Below are positions 7,678 through 15,608 of a DNA stretch of 49,339 nucleotides, one piece after another; within the stretch, counting starts at the first letter, position 1, and each line of letters starts with the position of its first letter. Location: contig JAFTQJ010000027.1 in assembly GCA_017462785.1 (NCBI GenBank), positions 1 to 49,339 of the forward strand. The letters run 5' to 3'. Origin of the DNA: Oscillospiraceae bacterium (lineage in GTDB: Bacteria; Bacillota; Clostridia; Oscillospirales; Ruminococcaceae). The position numbers were made by a program, and so were the translations under genes. The notes beneath the pieces are model-generated. The model did no database searches and was not told where the DNA came from. It was given only the letters and a program-made list of their open reading frames with translations.

Positions 7678-8202
7678 TTACGAAATCTTCTTTCTCAGTG
7701 TTCTCGGCAGAAACGGCTCTATTGCCCCTCTCATCCGTCCATCCGGTGTGAAATACAGGCAGCATTTGCCATGCTCGGGGTGGTCGAATTCTGCATAGTA
7801 CTCCTCCGCATCCTCTTCATCGCCCATCATGGACACGCCGACTGCGGAAAATGTGGTCATGTCATCCTGTGATGCCGTGCATGCATCCGCTTTGCCGTAC
7901 ATGGTGAATGCGGAAACGTCAATACTCAGCATGTTCACACGCTTAGTCTGCCCGAGGATCTTGTCAATATCAAAGGTGCCGTTAGTGCAGGAATATTCAT
8001 ATTCCACATTCTGGATCTTCAGCAGATAAATGGCAAGATAGACGATGCCGACCGGCAGCACCACCGCAATGGGGGCTACGAAAAAGGTCAGATAGAGGGA
8101 GAAGAGCGTGAGCAGGACGGCTCCGGCAATGAGAAGCCCCTTTTTCAGGTCATCCTGCGAGGTGTTGTTTTTTTTGACAAGCTGTTCAGCGAACTGATCC
8201 AT
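7678..8202 (-). CDS. Small membrane protein, possibly DUF6106-like
   Basis: A 174-residue protein with a polar N-terminus (MDQFAEQLVKKNN) and two closely spaced hydrophobic segments at about 22-45 (LLIAGAVLLTLFSLYLTFF) and 48-65 (IAVVLPVGIVYLAIYLL). The remaining cytoplasmic domain (about 66-174) has a conserved-looking block YSCTNGTFDIDKILGQ and an acidic patch EDAEEYYAEF. The start is set at 8202, where GGAGG stands nine bases upstream; 51 additional upstream in-frame residues are not protein-like. The pattern resembles a clostridial family I remember as DUF6106, with low certainty. Function unknown. Confidence 0.7.
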   Translation of the reverse strand: MDQFAEQLVKKNNTSQDDLKKGLLIAGAVLLTLFSLYLTFFVAPIAVVLPVGIVYLAIYLLKIQNVEYEYSCTNGTFDIDKILGQTKRVNMLSIDVSAFTMYGKADACTASQDDMTTFSAVGVSMMGDEEDAEEYYAEFDHPEHGKCCLYFTPDGRMRGAIEPFLPRTLRKKIS

Positions 8203-8271
8203 TTGAATTCCTCCGTTTATGTTGTTTTTACTATTGTAGCACATTTCACAGAAAAAAACAAGAGCCTTTGT

Positions 8272-8307
8272 ATATAAAAAAGAAGCCGCTGGGTATGTCA
8301 GCGGCTT
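8272..8307 (-). terminator. Terminator downstream of the GH11 gene
   Basis: AAGCCGCTG (8283-8291) pairs with CAGCGGCTT (8299-8307); on the minus strand it is followed by CTTTTTTAT. It lies about 95 bases after the GH11 stop, beyond a second palindrome. Confidence 0.8.
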
Positions 8308-8326
8308 TGAAAAGGAAGAAATTGAA

Positions 8327-8385
8327 ATACTGTCCCTCACAATTCCAATGGGCAAAGCCCATCGGAATCATGTGAGAATCAGTAT
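8327..8385. repeat. Long imperfect palindrome after the GH11 gene
   Basis: Nested arms ATACTG / CAGTAT, CTCACA / TGTGAG, ATTCC / GGAAT and ATGGGC / GCCCAT fold into one 59-base imperfect hairpin with an AAA triloop at 8354-8356. It starts 16 bases after the xylanase stop on the minus strand and precedes the T-tailed terminator, so it would sit in the 3' untranslated region and could stabilise the transcript. Its triloop style is like the other repeats in this window. Confidence 0.6.
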
Positions 8386-8400
8386 CAGGGGGGCGGAGAA

Positions 8401-10554
8401 TTATCTGGCGTTTCCGTAGATCTGACCGTCATACATCACTTTGCCGTTCGCCTTGAACAGCTCGGAAACAGTCACGATCTGCCAGCCCTGCTGCTTCATG
8501 TAAGGAGCAAGGTACTCGACCGCTTCAGCGGTGGAGGTATAGGTTTCGTGCATCAGCACGATGGAATTGTCCAGACTGCCGTCATTCATGCCGGCAACGA
8601 TCTTGTTGATCATATCCTGTGCGGTTGCACCGCTCCAGTCAGCGGAATCCACGGAGCATGTGATCAGCGGTGCTCCGGCATTCGCCTGTACGGTGGAATT
8701 AACAGAAAGATAGGGAGGACGGATCAGGAAATTGTCCCTGCCTGTCAGTCTTGTCAGGATGCTCTTGCAGCTGTTGATCTCGTTCTGTACTTCGGCGGCG
8801 GAAAGATTGGTCAGATAGGGGTGGCTCATTGTGTGGTTTGCTACTTCAAAGCCCAGCTCATGGGCACGGGTGATCTCTGCTTCATTGGAGCCGTTGATGA
8901 AATTGCCCCAGTAGAAGAATGTCGCATGGAAGCCGTTTTTGCTGATGGCATCCTGAATGCGGATGGAGGTGTCACTGCTTGCTGTACCTACGGGACCGTC
9001 ATCAAAGGAGAGTGCCACCATGGGCTTGGAGGTGTCGATCCACGAAATATCCGCAGTATTGTACCACTGACCCTCCACATATTCCGGAGCGTCCGTTGTG
9101 GGTTCTGTTGTGGGTTCCGTTTCAGGCTCTGCCGGTCTGTCCCAGAAGCCGGTGAGAATGCCCTTCTTGAGGATGGCAAGATCAAATGCGGTGACGCTGC
9201 CGTCATTGTCAAGATCTGCCTCTGCATTGCTGATGGTCACATTCTGACCGAGCAGCCACTTTTGCAGAGCAATGATGTCGGTGACATTTGTGGTGCTGTC
9301 CTTGTTGATATCACCGTTTCCGGAAACTGTTCCTCCGCCTTCGTAAGCGGTACCCTTGGGTGCAGCCATTGCTTCATCCATGTAGAAACTTGTCAGACCC
9401 TCGTTGGTTTCTACGTACAGCAGGAGATTGGAGGCACCGGAAGGAATGGTGAATGCTGTATTTTCCAGCTGGATCCATTCGCCCTTTGCTCCTGAACCCT
9501 CTGCAACTGTTGCATAATTTGCCTCACCGTTCAGATCGTACTGAAGGGAGAGCTTGAAATCCTCGGAGGATGCTTCATTCTGCATTACCATGACGCTGAA
9601 GCTGTAGGCATTGCCCGGCTGGAATGTGGAGGTGCTCAGGGTATAGCCTGCACCGTTCCATGCATCCGTTCTGCCGCTGACATACAGGGAGCTTCTGCCG
9701 GCATATGCAGCATTCTGTGTGCGTTCTACGCTGTCCTCACCTCTGACGGTCCAGCTGTCCATGCCGGATTCAAAGGGGCAGTAGAAATAATAACCGCTTG
9801 CATCGGGATCGGGCTGTGCCGGAGCTTCCGTTGTGGGCTGGGTGGTCTGCTCGCCGCCGACAAGAATGTCGAACTGCTTGACTGTTGCAGAACCCTGGCT
9901 CTGGTAGCCCTCCACGCAGAGTGCTACTTCGTACATTTTGCCCATCGGCAGACCGAGTGCTTCCCATGCTGCAAAATGGTCATCCACGGAGATCGTGCCG
10001 GAGGTTTTCTTATCCGTGCGGACGCTCCAGTACTGGTCGAATGTGGTCTCGCCGATGATGGAGGGCTGGTTCTCACGGATGGTGTGATACACATCATAGG
10101 TGCCGCCGTCCACGGTGATCGTGTCGATCGCAGTTGCTCCCGGCGGTCTCCAGGTGCCCCAGCTTTCTACAATATAGTACTCCACCAGCGGTTCCTTGGT
10201 CCAGCCATATACACAGAGGTAGGAGTTGCCGTTCGGATTGTAGTCCACATCATACTGCACCTCAATATTGCCCAGCTCCTTGTAGGTCTGTGTGCAGTCA
10301 AATTTCTGACCCTTGCGGAAGAGTGCATTGTTGATGTTGCTCCACTCGCAGCTGAATGTGCCGCCGCCCGTGAGCGTCATGCTCGTGGTTCCGGTATCCT
10401 TCCACAGCTCGTAGTCATAGCCGTCCTCACTGCCGGTCTTGTTCTCGGTGATGACGGTTGCCGCAGAAAGCTCCTGCACCGGCAGCATCATTGCCGTCAT
10501 AACCACGGACAGGAAAGCACTCAGAAATCTGCTCCTGCTTTTTTGCATTTTCAT
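8401..10554 (-). CDS. Cellulosomal GH11 xylanase - CBM22 - dockerin - CE4 deacetylase
   Basis: A 717-residue secreted multidomain enzyme for acetylated xylan. Domains in order: signal peptide 1-32; GH11 endo-1,4-beta-xylanase 34-234 with nucleophile Glu125 (in EPLVEYY) and acid/base Glu215 (in CVEGYQ); a Thr/Pro linker; CBM22 xylan-binding module about 255-397; type I dockerin about 412-470 with two calcium loops (DINKDSTTN and DLDNDGSVT); a Thr/Glu/Pro linker; and a CE4 polysaccharide deacetylase 507-700 with SFDDG (Asp518, Asp519), HTMSH (His574, His578) and RPPY (612-615). The order matches the R. flavefaciens XynB type. Start 10554 is chosen because GGAGGT precedes it and the signal peptide follows; 120 upstream in-frame residues are not signal-like. 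It diverges from the MoxR operon. Confidence 0.95.
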   Translation of the reverse strand: MKMQKSRSRFLSAFLSVVMTAMMLPVQELSAATVITENKTGSEDGYDYELWKDTGTTSMTLTGGGTFSCEWSNINNALFRKGQKFDCTQTYKELGNIEVQYDVDYNPNGNSYLCVYGWTKEPLVEYYIVESWGTWRPPGATAIDTITVDGGTYDVYHTIRENQPSIIGETTFDQYWSVRTDKKTSGTISVDDHFAAWEALGLPMGKMYEVALCVEGYQSQGSATVKQFDILVGGEQTTQPTTEAPAQPDPDASGYYFYCPFESGMDSWTVRGEDSVERTQNAAYAGRSSLYVSGRTDAWNGAGYTLSTSTFQPGNAYSFSVMVMQNEASSEDFKLSLQYDLNGEANYATVAEGSGAKGEWIQLENTAFTIPSGASNLLLYVETNEGLTSFYMDEAMAAPKGTAYEGGGTVSGNGDINKDSTTNVTDIIALQKWLLGQNVTISNAEADLDNDGSVTAFDLAILKKGILTGFWDRPAEPETEPTTEPTTDAPEYVEGQWYNTADISWIDTSKPMVALSFDDGPVGTASSDTSIRIQDAISKNGFHATFFYWGNFINGSNEAEITRAHELGFEVANHTMSHPYLTNLSAAEVQNEINSCKSILTRLTGRDNFLIRPPYLSVNSTVQANAGAPLITCSVDSADWSGATAQDMINKIVAGMNDGSLDNSIVLMHETYTSTAEAVEYLAPYMKQQGWQIVTVSELFKANGKVMYDGQIYGNAR

Positions 10555-10635
10555 AATACCTCCACCTTTCTGTTTTGCTGCCGCAGCAGCGATTTTTTCG
10601 TACACATTGTCGGGTTTCCCCTTCGTTCTGATGTC

Positions 10636-10641
10636 ATTATA
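10636..10641 (-). promoter_or_regulatory. Extended -10 promoter of the GH11 gene
   Basis: On the minus strand the sequence TGTGCTATAAT gives an extended -10 (TGn before a perfect TATAAT). No good -35 box stands 17 bases upstream, which is common for extended -10 promoters. It lies about 85 bases before the GH11 start. Confidence 0.6.
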
Positions 10642-10826
10642 GCACAAAACCCTTGAAAATTTCTTGAAAGAATGAAATAAATTTGAAGCATTTGTTTCGG
10701 AAGTTTGAATACGGAGGGAGGCAATGTCACATTCGGCGGACAGAGCATCTGCAAAAATCTGCATACAGACCAAAAAATTTCCAGTTTGTCTACTTCTGAA
10801 CAACTGGAATGTTATTATGATTATGG

Positions 10827-10855
10827 TTGAATTTGGGCGGAGAATGTGGTATAAT
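10827..10855 (+). promoter_or_regulatory. Predicted promoter of the MoxR-DUF4132 operon
   Basis: TTGAAT (10827-10832), 17-base spacer, perfect TATAAT (10850-10855). It leaves a leader of about 80 bases before the moxR start. The 387-base gap between the GH11 gene and moxR otherwise holds only the opposing GH11 promoter; no further gene is seen. Confidence 0.75.
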
Positions 10856-10941
10856 AAAGAGATAATACATAAAAGCGGACGAATCCCCCAAAACAAACAG
10901 AATTTTTTGATCATCTTGTACGATCACAGGAGGAACTACAT

Positions 10942-12051
10942 ATGGAACAGAATTTCATCAAACCGCCGGTGGAGGTACGCTGTGCAGAAGAGCTGGCGGT
11001 GCTGGCTCAAACGGATACCGGCAAAAAACCTGAAAACTGGAAGCTCTCCCCGAAAGCTGTGCGGACATTCATCCTCGGCGGTGAGGCGGTGCATCCGGAC
11101 GGCAGCAAAACAACCATCTCACGCAAATTCTACGGCAATGATGCCCTTGTGGAACGCTGCATCATCACGCTTGCCGGCAGCCGTGGTCTGATGCTCGTGG
11201 GCGAACCCGGCACGGCAAAAACGATGCTCTCGGAACTGCTCTCCGCTGCCATCTGCGGCGTGAGCACCAACACCGTACAGGGCACCGCCGGCACAACGGA
11301 GGACATGATCAAATACAGCTGGAACTACGCTCTCCTGCTCTCCAAGGGTCCGAGCCGTGAGGCACTCGTTCCGGCTCCGCTGCTGGTCGGCATGGAAAAG
11401 GGCATCTTTGCAAGATTTGAGGAGATCACCAGAACACCGGCGGAAATTCAGGACAGCCTGATCTCCGTCATGAGTGACAAGATCCTCAATATTCCGGAGC
11501 TGGGTGATGACGGCTTTGTCTTTGCAAAGCCGGGCTTCAACATCATCGGCACAGCAAATACCCGTGACAAGGGTGTCAATGAAATGTCCGGTGCTCTCAA
11601 ACGCCGTTTCAATTTTGAAACGGTCGCTCCCATCCGTGATGTGCGGCTGGAAAAGGAGATCATTGTCAAGGAAGCTCAGGATCTGGCAAGGGCTGGACAT
11701 ATTGACTGTCCGGTGGATACGGATGTTGCCGAGCTTCTGGCGGTCACTTATCACGAGCTGCGTGAGGGCGTGACGGCGGAGGGAACGCTGGTGGATCGTC
11801 CGGCGGCAGTCATGAGCACAGCGGAGGCGGTTTCCGTCTATTTCCAGACACTCAGCCATGCATGGTACTACGATGACGGCAGGATCGACCTGCGGCTCCT
11901 GACGGAAAACCTGCTGGGTGCGGTCTGCAAGGAAAACCGTGACGATCTGGAAAAGCTCAAGGGCTATTTCCACACAGCGGTCAAGGAAAAAAGTGCGAAA
12001 GAGGGCGGATTATGGAAAGCGTATTACGAAACAGGGAAATTTCTGAAATGA
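10942..12051 (+). CDS. MoxR-type AAA+ ATPase, YehL-like
   Basis: A 369-residue AAA+ ATPase, first gene of the operon. Walker A GEPGTAKT is at 87-94. The Walker B region reads GIFARFEEITR at 154-164, with Glu160-Glu161 where most relatives have Asp-Glu. Sensor 1 is GTANTRDKG (203-211) and the arginine pair at 221-222 is a candidate arginine finger. MoxR ATPases typically act with von Willebrand A proteins as chaperone or chelatase-like pairs, and a VWA gene lies two genes downstream. The sequence style and gene order match E. coli YehL, which is uncharacterised. AGGAGG about 10 bases upstream supports the ATG at 10942. The stop overlaps the next gene's possible ATGA start at 12048. Confidence 0.9.
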   Translation: MEQNFIKPPVEVRCAEELAVLAQTDTGKKPENWKLSPKAVRTFILGGEAVHPDGSKTTISRKFYGNDALVERCIITLAGSRGLMLVGEPGTAKTMLSELLSAAICGVSTNTVQGTAGTTEDMIKYSWNYALLLSKGPSREALVPAPLLVGMEKGIFARFEEITRTPAEIQDSLISVMSDKILNIPELGDDGFVFAKPGFNIIGTANTRDKGVNEMSGALKRRFNFETVAPIRDVRLEKEIIVKEAQDLARAGHIDCPVDTDVAELLAVTYHELREGVTAEGTLVDRPAAVMSTAEAVSVYFQTLSHAWYYDDGRIDLRLLTENLLGAVCKENRDDLEKLKGYFHTAVKEKSAKEGGLWKAYYETGKFLK

Positions 12052-14405
12052 TCCCCTGTGACATGCAGCAGCCCGTTCTGCTGTTTCCCGTCCGGCACCA
12101 CAGCCCCGTGTGCAGCTATCAGCTCATGCGGACGATCGCTGCCTACCAGCCGGACACCATCCTCATTGAGGGTCCGGAGAATGCCAATGAGCTGATCCCC
12201 ATTCTCACAAGTGAAGAAACGGTACTGCCGGCGGCGATCTATTATTTCTACAAGGATACGAAAAAGCTCGTCAGCGAGGAGGGCGAGGATTACCATTGCT
12301 ACTATCCGTTTCTGTATGCATCACCCGAGTACAATGCAATGGCAGAAGCGAAAAAGCTTGGCATTCCGACAAAATTCATTGACCTCCCATACAGTGAGAT
12401 CCTGATTCACACCAAAGGTGACAGGGGACTTCGCACGGAGCAGGAAAAACACAGCTATGCGGATGATTCCTACCTTGTGAAAAGCCGCTTTTATGCGAAG
12501 CTCTGTGAAAAAACGGGGCTTCGGAATTTCGAGGAGTTCTGGGAGAAATATTTCGAGATCGGCGGCATCCGGAAAACACCGGAGGCATTCATCCGGCAGA
12601 TGTACACCTACTGCATCCTCACACGCAGGGAAACACCGCAGGAGGAGATGGAAGCGGATGCAACATTTGCCCGTGAACAGTGCATGGCAGCACGGATTCA
12701 GGAGGCAATGCAGCAGTACAAAAAGGTGCTGGTCGTGACCGGAGGTTTTCACAGCCTCGGACTGCATGAGCTTTTGCAGGCAGAGGTCAAGACTCCGAAG
12801 CTGCACAGCTTTTCTCCGGAGGTGCAGAACTGCTACCCGATGGCGTATTCCTATGATGCGGCGGACGCTCTGCGAGGATATGCCTCCGGCATGCAGCATC
12901 CGCAGTTCTATGATGAGATCTGCAAAGACCTCCTTTCCGGCAGGGAGCCGGAGGGGGTCTATCGGGATCACACACTGGATCTGCTGGCGAGAACTGCCAA
13001 GGAATCGGCAAAAAAGGACATTCCCATTTCCATTGCCGATGTGACGGCGGCTTACTCCCTGATGGAGGGGCTGGCGGCTCTGCGTGGTGCACAGGAATGC
13101 GGCATGTATGAGCTTTATGACGGTGTGACTTCCTGCATGATCAAGGGCGAAAAGACGACGGCAAGTGCGATGCCGCTGGAGCTTCTCGGACGGCTTGCGA
13201 CCGGTGATGCGGTCGGCAGGATCGGCGACCGGACGCATGTGCCGCCGCTGATTGCGGATTTTGAAGCACAGTGCGAAAAATTCCGGCTCAAAGCGAGGAG
13301 TGCCGTGCCGCAGGAGGTGGAAATCCCCCTCTTTCAGAAAGGAAAGGGCATGGAGGAAAGCCGTTTTCTGCACCGGATGGAATTCCTCGGCACGGAATTT
13401 GCACAGCGGCTGAAAGGTCCCGACCTGCACAGGGGCACGGACAGGAGCCGTGTGCGTGAGGTCTGGAAATACCGCCGCACACCCCATACGGATGCGGTGC
13501 TGATCGACCATACGACGGACGGTGTGAATCTGGAGGAGGCATGCCGGACACTGGCTGGAAAGGCTCTGCACCGTGAGAGAAGATGTGAAATGGCTGCAAG
13601 GATCTCCGTGGACTGCTTTCTGATGGGGATCACGCTGCCGCCGCAGGATACCGCCTGCATGGAGGAGATTCTGGTGAATGACGGCGATTTCTTTTCCATC
13701 GGCAAGGGGCTGTATTATTTCGATATGCTCCATTCCCTGCGGATGCTCTACGGCTTTTCGGATGATGCAGTACTGCGGTATATTTCCCAGTGCTTCAGCA
13801 AGCTGACGGCTCTGCTGCCCACGATGGGGGATGTGCCGCCGGAGCATGCACAGGAATGCATTGAGATCTGCCGCATCCTCTACGGCGTGACGGGGCGTGT
13901 GCTGCCGGAGCGTCGGGAGGAGCTGGAGCTTGCCCTGCTCACGCTCACGGAGCGTGAAGAGAAGGAACCCTCCGTATTCGGTGCAGCTTCCGGTCTATTG
14001 TACGCAATGGACGGGAGCCGCCGGACACAGGCAGAGGGGGCAATGCGTGGCTATCTGCGTGGCAGTCTTGCGATGCAGAAGCAGGGTGCACTCTTCCTCA
14101 AGGGCTTGTTTGAAACGGCGAGGGACATTGCCCTGACGGATCAGAGCTTCCTGCGGATGACGGATGAGCTGATCGGGGGTATGGACTTTCAGGATTTTCT
14201 GGAGGTACTCCCCTCTTTGCGGCTGGCGTTCAGCTATTTCACGCCCTCCGAAATCCAGAGCACAGCGGCTGCGGCTGCGGCACTGCATGCAGGAGGTGCG
14301 GAGGACATTCTGCGGAAAAAGGCGGTCAATGAAGAGCTGTACCTGTTCGGTGCGGAGCTTGACCGTGAGATCTGCGGCATACTTGGAGAGGGGGCAACAG
14401 GATGA
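12012..14405 (+). CDS. DUF5682 protein, YehM-like, with TraB/ChaN-like motifs
   Basis: A 797-residue soluble protein. In the N-terminal 260 residues I see PVRHHSP (26-32), LIEGPENANE (51-60), FIDLPYS (122-128), a REQCMAARI segment (221-229) and VVTGGFHSLG (241-250). This series resembles the metal-site pattern of TraB/ChaN/EreA-like proteins, which would make it a hydrolase-fold domain; that link is my inference. The rest (about 300-797) is helical with no known motif. DUF5682 is assigned from the HHSP and IEGP signatures. Two starts compete: 12012, with a GAGGG box at good spacing but overlapping moxR by 40 bases, and 12048, an exact ATGA overlap. The stop overlaps the next start by four bases. 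Confidence 0.85.
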   Translation: MESVLRNREISEMIPCDMQQPVLLFPVRHHSPVCSYQLMRTIAAYQPDTILIEGPENANELIPILTSEETVLPAAIYYFYKDTKKLVSEEGEDYHCYYPFLYASPEYNAMAEAKKLGIPTKFIDLPYSEILIHTKGDRGLRTEQEKHSYADDSYLVKSRFYAKLCEKTGLRNFEEFWEKYFEIGGIRKTPEAFIRQMYTYCILTRRETPQEEMEADATFAREQCMAARIQEAMQQYKKVLVVTGGFHSLGLHELLQAEVKTPKLHSFSPEVQNCYPMAYSYDAADALRGYASGMQHPQFYDEICKDLLSGREPEGVYRDHTLDLLARTAKESAKKDIPISIADVTAAYSLMEGLAALRGAQECGMYELYDGVTSCMIKGEKTTASAMPLELLGRLATGDAVGRIGDRTHVPPLIADFEAQCEKFRLKARSAVPQEVEIPLFQKGKGMEESRFLHRMEFLGTEFAQRLKGPDLHRGTDRSRVREVWKYRRTPHTDAVLIDHTTDGVNLEEACRTLAGKALHRERRCEMAARISVDCFLMGITLPPQDTACMEEILVNDGDFFSIGKGLYYFDMLHSLRMLYGFSDDAVLRYISQCFSKLTALLPTMGDVPPEHAQECIEICRILYGVTGRVLPERREELELALLTLTEREEKEPSVFGAASGLLYAMDGSRRTQAEGAMRGYLRGSLAMQKQGALFLKGLFETARDIALTDQSFLRMTDELIGGMDFQDFLEVLPSLRLAFSYFTPSEIQSTAAAAAALHAGGAEDILRKKAVNEELYLFGAELDREICGILGEGATG

Positions 14406-15547
14406 ACAGCATGGAACAGCAGGATCAGCAGGCGGTGAACCGCTGGCGGCTGGTGCTCGGCGGCATGTCCGACCGGCAATTGCAGTTCGGCGGCAGTGCC
14501 CGTGAGATCCAGCGGTTTGAGAATATGGAGGAGCTGCTAGACTATCTCTATTCCAATGCACAGGGCGAGGATGTCCGCACAGCCGACAGAAAAGGCGGCA
14601 TGGGCGGCTCCGTCCTGAGTGCAGCGGAATGGATCACCAAGGTACGCAAGCTCTTCCCGAAAGAAACAACCGATGTGCTGGAAAAGCATGCACTGGAAGA
14701 ATTCAGGATGACCGAGCTGATCACGGATAAAAAGGTACTCGAAAAGCTGGAACCGGACATGGATCTGCTGAAATCCATCCTCCAGCTCAAACACCTGATG
14801 AAAGGCGAGGTACTGGAAGCGGCGAAGAAGATCGCCGAAAAGGTAGCGGAACAGCTGCGTGAAAAGCTGGAAAACAGCATCCGGCGTTCCATCCTCGGCA
14901 GGATCGACCGCAATTCCTCCAGCCCCGTGCATTCGGCAAGGAATCTGGACATCAAAAAGACCATACGCCGGAACCTGAAGCATTATGACACGGAGCAGAA
15001 CCGGCTTGTTTTGCAGGATGTGTATTTCAGCGACCGAGTGAAGAAGTACAGTACATGGCGTGTCATCATTGCGATCGACGAAAGCGGCTCCATGATGGGT
15101 TCTGTGATCTACAGTGCAGTCATGGCACAGATCCTCTCCCGTCTGCCGTTTGCGGACATCCGGCTGGTGATCTTTGATACAAGCGTGGTCGATCTTTCCG
15201 GCGAAGCGGAGGATCCGGCACAGGTACTCATGAGCGTCCAGCTCGGCGGCGGTACGAACATCGGCAGGGCTTTGCAGTACTGCGAGGGACTGATCGAAAC
15301 GCCCCACCGCACCTGTGTGCTGGTCGTGACCGATCTGTATGAGGGTGCACCGGAAAAATACCTGCTGAACACCAGCCGGAACATTCTGGAAAGCGGTGCA
15401 AAGCTGAATTTTCTCACAGCACTCGATGAAGAAGCCAATCCGGCATTTGACCGGAATCTCGGACAGAAGCTTGCGGACATGGGAGCCTTTGTCGGTGCCC
15501 TGACACCGGAACAGCTGGGGGACTATATCGGGAGGATGTTCTCCTGA
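14402..15547 (+). CDS. VWA domain protein, YehP-like
   Basis: A 381-residue protein coupled by an ATGA overlap to the DUF5682 gene. The N-terminal half (about 1-200) is charged and helical with heptad-like stretches (VLEAAKKIAEKVAEQLREKL). The von Willebrand A domain occupies about 217-375 and has a complete metal-ion-dependent adhesion site: Asp226-x-Ser228-x-Ser230 in AIDESGSM, Thr285 in GGGTNIG and Asp311 in VVTDLYEG. An intact site suggests regulated binding of a metal-bridged ligand, probably coupled to the MoxR ATPase. There is no signal peptide or membrane segment, so it is cytosolic. It corresponds to YehP by domain and gene order. Confidence 0.9.
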   Translation: MNSMEQQDQQAVNRWRLVLGGMSDRQLQFGGSAREIQRFENMEELLDYLYSNAQGEDVRTADRKGGMGGSVLSAAEWITKVRKLFPKETTDVLEKHALEEFRMTELITDKKVLEKLEPDMDLLKSILQLKHLMKGEVLEAAKKIAEKVAEQLREKLENSIRRSILGRIDRNSSSPVHSARNLDIKKTIRRNLKHYDTEQNRLVLQDVYFSDRVKKYSTWRVIIAIDESGSMMGSVIYSAVMAQILSRLPFADIRLVIFDTSVVDLSGEAEDPAQVLMSVQLGGGTNIGRALQYCEGLIETPHRTCVLVVTDLYEGAPEKYLLNTSRNILESGAKLNFLTALDEEANPAFDRNLGQKLADMGAFVGALTPEQLGDYIGRMFS

Positions 15548-15550
15548 GCG

Positions 15551-15587
15551 AAAAGCTTTGCTTTTTTAGTATCCGCCTGCGGCGGAT
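15551..15587 (+). other. Two triloop hairpins between the VWA and SWIM genes
   Basis: AAAAGC-TTT-GCTTTT (15551-15565) is followed by two further T, then ATCCGCC-TGC-GGCGGAT (15571-15587). This is the only real gap (61 bases) between the first five genes of the operon. The first hairpin with its T-tail could act as a weak attenuator; the second resembles the C(GNA)G triloops of the dispersed repeats when read on the minus strand. Confidence 0.6.
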
Positions 15588-15608
15588 GATCGGAAGGGAG
15601 TGAACACA

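Noticed and set aside
10555-10914. A 120-residue N-terminal extension of the GH11 protein
   Set aside because: It covers the predicted promoter, lacks a ribosome site and would bury the signal peptide.
12321-13847. A 508-residue minus-strand ORF opposite the DUF5682 gene
   Set aside because: Same type of shadow, with no ribosome site or domain.
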